Positions 61,539 through 64,000 of a stretch of 64,000 bases of DNA are shown one piece after another. Within the stretch, counting starts at the first letter, position 1. Each line of letters begins with the position of its first letter. The notes below the pieces were generated by a model. The model had not been told where the DNA came from and ran no database searches. It saw only the letters and a program-made list of their open reading frames with translations. The stretch is from positions 1,634,001 to 1,698,000 of the forward strand of contig CP025734.1 of assembly GCA_004011035.1 (NCBI GenBank), read 5' to 3'. The translations under genes and the position numbers were made by a program. The DNA comes from Bdellovibrio sp. qaytius (lineage in GTDB: Bacteria > Bdellovibrionota > Bdellovibrionia > Bdellovibrionales > Bdellovibrionaceae).

Positions 61539-62932
61539 AGATGGGTATTTCTAGATCGACAGTTTTTTACGTAAGTACTCTTCTTGTTGTGACGGTGACG
61601 TTAGCTCTTGGTGTATTCGGTTTTCTAAATTATACAGAAATAAGAAACAATCGAATTGATAATTTAAAAGCCAATCTTTCAATTCAAACCAGTCAGTTAT
61701 CGATTGCGCTGGCGTTGCCTGGCTGGAATCTTGATAATTTTGGAGTCGAAAGAATTATTGATAGCTTTTTATTAGATCGTAACATCAGCGCTGTCGTTGC
61801 TGATGTAGGTGATAAAGAAAAGAGTATTCGAGTTCGAGACTCTAATTGGCAGGTCGTGACTAGTAAAACAATTCCCATATTAATTAATGATTTTACAGAA
61901 GAAAAAAGTATTATTTTTAAAAACGAAAAAATTGGTTCTGTGCAGGTCTATGTTACGCCAAAGTTTATTCAGCAAGAACTCTTAAGCATCGTTATTCGAA
62001 TTGTGTTCTTTACGTTGGTTCTTGATTTGTTACTTGTTCTGCTTCTTTATTTTCTCTTAAGTCGTAATGTCTTAAAACCATTAACTGAGATTGAGCGCTA
62101 TGCGGTGGCCGTAAGTTCTGCAGGAGCAGTTCCTAATTTGCAAATGGGTGGATATTTTTTAACTGAGTTTCGAAGTCTTACGGTCTCTATCGAGAACATG
62201 GTTGCACAGTTAATTAATGCCAAATCTAGCGCAGAGCAGACGGGTAATATCAAAAGTCAATTTCTGGATATAGCAGCTCATGAATTAAAAACACCCGTTA
62301 CAGCACTGACCTTGTTGGTTGATATGGCCAATATTTATGTCAGCAAAGGTATGCCACTGGGTAAACCTGAAATAGAGAGAATTAAAAAGCAGACAAATCG
62401 TCTAAAAGGTCTTCTCGAAGATCTTTTAGATGTGTCGCGAATGGAAAGAGGCTTTCTTGTTTTGCGACCAGTTCGTACTGATATAGCCGCGTTAGTGAAC
62501 GAAAGTGTTGATGACTACAGAAGCCAAGAGCCTGCTCGTGATTTTCATTTTACGAATCCAGGCGCTGAAGTTTTTATTGATTGCGACCCAGAAAAAATTA
62601 ATCAAGTTCTTGGAAATCTTTTGAATAATGCTATTCACTATTCACCAGAAGGAAGCCCGATAGAGGTCTCTTTAACGGCAACGCCTGCAGTTGTCAGAGT
62701 ATCTATCAAAGATTACGGGCCGGGGATTTCAAAAGCCCTTCAAGAGAAGTTGTTCACCAGATTTTTTAGAGTTATCTCAAACGAATCAGCAATTTATCCG
62801 GGACTTGGTTTGGGTCTGTACATCAGTCGCACAATCATTGAAAAACATGGTGGAACCATTGGCCTAAACAGCGAAGAGGGGCATGGAAGCACCTTTTATT
62901 TCGACTTACCACGTGCTGAAATCAAGGCGTGA
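61535..62932 (+). CDS. Membrane sensor histidine kinase
   Basis: 465 aa. TM1 about 9-31, periplasmic sensor about 32-148, TM2 about 151-175, HAMP about 176-230, HisKA with His249 in DIAAHELKTPVTAL, then HATPase_c with N box NLLNNAIHYSPEG, G1 DYGPGIS, F box FTRFFR and G2 GLGLGLYIS. The kinase is complete. The periplasmic domain is small (about 115 aa) and unrecognised. Binding-protein genes on both sides suggest ligand input through them. It ends with an 11-bp overlap with the convergent gene 62922. Confidence 0.93.
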   Translation: MKMGISRSTVFYVSTLLVVTVTLALGVFGFLNYTEIRNNRIDNLKANLSIQTSQLSIALALPGWNLDNFGVERIIDSFLLDRNISAVVADVGDKEKSIRVRDSNWQVVTSKTIPILINDFTEEKSIIFKNEKIGSVQVYVTPKFIQQELLSIVIRIVFFTLVLDLLLVLLLYFLLSRNVLKPLTEIERYAVAVSSAGAVPNLQMGGYFLTEFRSLTVSIENMVAQLINAKSSAEQTGNIKSQFLDIAAHELKTPVTALTLLVDMANIYVSKGMPLGKPEIERIKKQTNRLKGLLEDLLDVSRMERGFLVLRPVRTDIAALVNESVDDYRSQEPARDFHFTNPGAEVFIDCDPEKINQVLGNLLNNAIHYSPEGSPIEVSLTATPAVVRVSIKDYGPGISKALQEKLFTRFFRVISNESAIYPGLGLGLYISRTIIEKHGGTIGLNSEEGHGSTFYFDLPRAEIKA

Positions 62933-63707
62933 TGCCGTAGCGATCTGCCATAGATTTAAATTGGTGGGATAGTTTGAATTTGCCAAGCATGGTGTTAATC
63001 TCTTGCACTGAGGGGCGAACGCTTTTTCTTACAATCACTGAAAGAAAATAATCTTGATCAACTTTGTTCGACGTTAAAATCTGAGCACGAGCTTCAGGGT
63101 GGGTAATAAAGTACCAATGTAAAAAGGCATCTGATACGACGGCAATATCTCCGCGATCGTGAAGAATCATTTTAACACTGCCCTCGTTGCTGGTCGAAGC
63201 TTGCATGTTATATTTTTTGCGTAAGTAACGAGAATCTGCATTGAAGTTCGCAAAGCCATAGTGGTAACCCAACATACCAACCATAGACTTTCCTTTAAAA
63301 TCATTAAAGTATTTTTCGGTGCGGCCTGGTTTCTTTTTGGCGATGTAGATTTCTTTTCCATGCATATAAACCGTCGAGGCATCTACTTCGGCTGGATTCC
63401 AACCCCATTTAAGATTGTCAAAAAAACCAACATCATAAGAGCCATTTTCAAAATCGCGAATTTTTCGCATGGCCGATGTTTGTACAGGTTCAAATTTATA
63501 GGTAGACTGTACGGCGTTCATGTAATCTAAGAACTCTACGATCATGCCGCCTGTATTTCCGTTGGGTTCAATTTCGATATAAGGTGGAAAATGAACCACA
63601 CCGACTTTTACAATCAATGGTTTTTTATCAGTAGCGGTCGCGGCCCAAGTTAAACTTTGGTACACAGAAAAAAACAAACAAAAGAGAGCGGTAATTAGTA
63701 ACTTCAT
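62922..63707 (-). CDS. Periplasmic solute-binding protein (SBP_bac_3 type)
   Basis: 261 aa. Signal peptide ends TWA near residue 22. KVGVVHFPPYIEIEPNGNTGGMIVEFLDYMN near 34 and a second-lobe GMLGYHYGF near 148 follow the pattern of amino-acid-type binding proteins of the kind used as sensors. No transporter genes are adjacent. Single domain, unlike the duplicated protein at 59371. Convergent with the kinase, overlapping by 11 bp. Confidence 0.83.
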   Translation of the reverse strand: MKLLITALFCLFFSVYQSLTWAATATDKKPLIVKVGVVHFPPYIEIEPNGNTGGMIVEFLDYMNAVQSTYKFEPVQTSAMRKIRDFENGSYDVGFFDNLKWGWNPAEVDASTVYMHGKEIYIAKKKPGRTEKYFNDFKGKSMVGMLGYHYGFANFNADSRYLRKKYNMQASTSNEGSVKMILHDRGDIAVVSDAFLHWYFITHPEARAQILTSNKVDQDYFLSVIVRKSVRPSVQEINTMLGKFKLSHQFKSMADRYGITP

Positions 63708-63727
63708 TTTTTTGTGGATTCCTTCGA

Positions 63728-63754
63728 CATAACTAAAGTAGCCCTTTAGTTATG
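63728..63754. promoter_or_regulatory. 11-bp perfect inverted repeat upstream of gene 62922
   Basis: CATAACTAAAG (63728-63738) and CTTTAGTTATG (63744-63754) with a 5-nt spacer, 21 bp before the ATG of the minus-strand binding-protein gene. No T run follows on either strand, so a protein-binding operator or leader hairpin is more likely than a terminator. Confidence 0.5.
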
Positions 63755-63775
63755 AATTTGCAACCGCCTGGTGTT

Positions 63776-64000
63776 TTAGAATTTATAGGTGGCAACCAGA
63801 TAGTGGCCAATTCCAGAAGTGTCTCCCGCAAAGCCTTTGTCTTTTAGTAGAGCCATGTCTTTATAATATTTAAGAGCATAACCTGCGGCATACCTTTGTG
63901 AATGCCAATAAAATCCATTGTACCATTCTATAGAATTGTCAGATCGATCAGTCGAGTCTGAGATCTTGTTTGCAGCAAAGGTATATTGAAAATAGCCCTG
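63776..64000 (-). CDS. Tsx/OmpK-like outer-membrane channel, C-terminal part
   Basis: The last 74 codons of a minus-strand gene cut by the window edge. The product ends GIGHYLVATYKF, with the terminal Phe of a beta-barrel. YNGFYWHSQRYAAGYALKYYKDMALLKD is very like the C-terminus I remember for Vibrio OmpK and related nucleoside-channel (Tsx) proteins. Such channels take up nucleosides across the outer membrane. Same strand as and 68 bp upstream of the binding-protein gene, possibly one unit. Confidence 0.8.
   Translation of the reverse strand, partial: QGYFQYTFAANKISDSTDRSDNSIEWYNGFYWHSQRYAAGYALKYYKDMALLKDKGFAGDTSGIGHYLVATYKF

Overview
The window is 64 kb of gene-dense, visibly AT-rich bacterial chromosome. 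It is mostly housekeeping genes packed into long operons with 1-22 bp overlaps. The gene content points to a Gram-negative bacterium of the Bdellovibrionota type, which is inference and not a database result. Supporting signs are outer-membrane beta-barrels, periplasmic binding proteins, a large PurL without glutaminase domain, a cdaA-cdaR-glmM operon, RNase Y, a FadE-type acyl-CoA dehydrogenase, and many small secreted proteins of no recognised family. I see no tRNA, rRNA, CRISPR array, insertion sequence, prophage or integrase.

Layout. 1-4.3 kb: end of a DsbA-like thioredoxin-fold gene, mutM, a small Ala/Thr/Pro-rich exported protein and fadE. 4.3-7.5 kb, minus strand: a purK-purE operon followed by a YccF-family gene, a membrane protein and an exported protein, ending at a strong bidirectional terminator. 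7.5-18.8 kb, plus strand: a Nudix gene, then purF-C-D-N-L-Q-H-M. With purEK and the distant purB (45.5 kb) this is a complete de novo IMP pathway. 18.8-23.6 kb: minus-strand RNase Y, MFS transporter and pgsA, with a plus-strand membrane protein between. 23.6-34.2 kb: one long plus-strand run (thioesterase, glpX, small conserved proteins, aldehyde dehydrogenase, tilS, ftsH, cdaA, cdaR, glmM, pdxJ, tsaE). 35.3-43.6 kb: a small membrane protein, then iscS-mnmA-mtaB-rnc-era-der and an NSS transporter. 44.5-53.7 kb: an unknown protein, purB, a peptidoglycan-recycling set (ldcA, serine hydrolase, mpl), a GNAT, mutS and a frameshifted second GNAT. 53.7-59.2 kb: small-protein genes, a stand-alone CTP-synthase-like amidotransferase domain, a Cys-rich protein with sufE, a YetF-family protein and a ClC antiporter. 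59.4-64 kb: a sensory locus with a duplicated periplasmic binding protein, receiver, histidine kinase, second binding protein and the end of a Tsx/OmpK-like outer-membrane channel.

The signals least explained by ordinary genes are small intergenic palindromic repeats. Family A (4299-4335, 22801-22837, two tandem copies at 44456-44523) has a hairpin whose stem sequence differs between copies while base pairing and one wobble pair are kept. Family B (4221-4251, 53695-53725) is a 31-bp repeat lying directly on the 3' ends of two genes. Other points of interest are an RNase Y whose KH-domain GXXG loop is lost, a binding protein made of two tandem SBP domains each with its own cysteine pair, a stand-alone amidotransferase with Gln in place of the catalytic His, and a 13-bp perfect hairpin inside the 3' end of a coding region.
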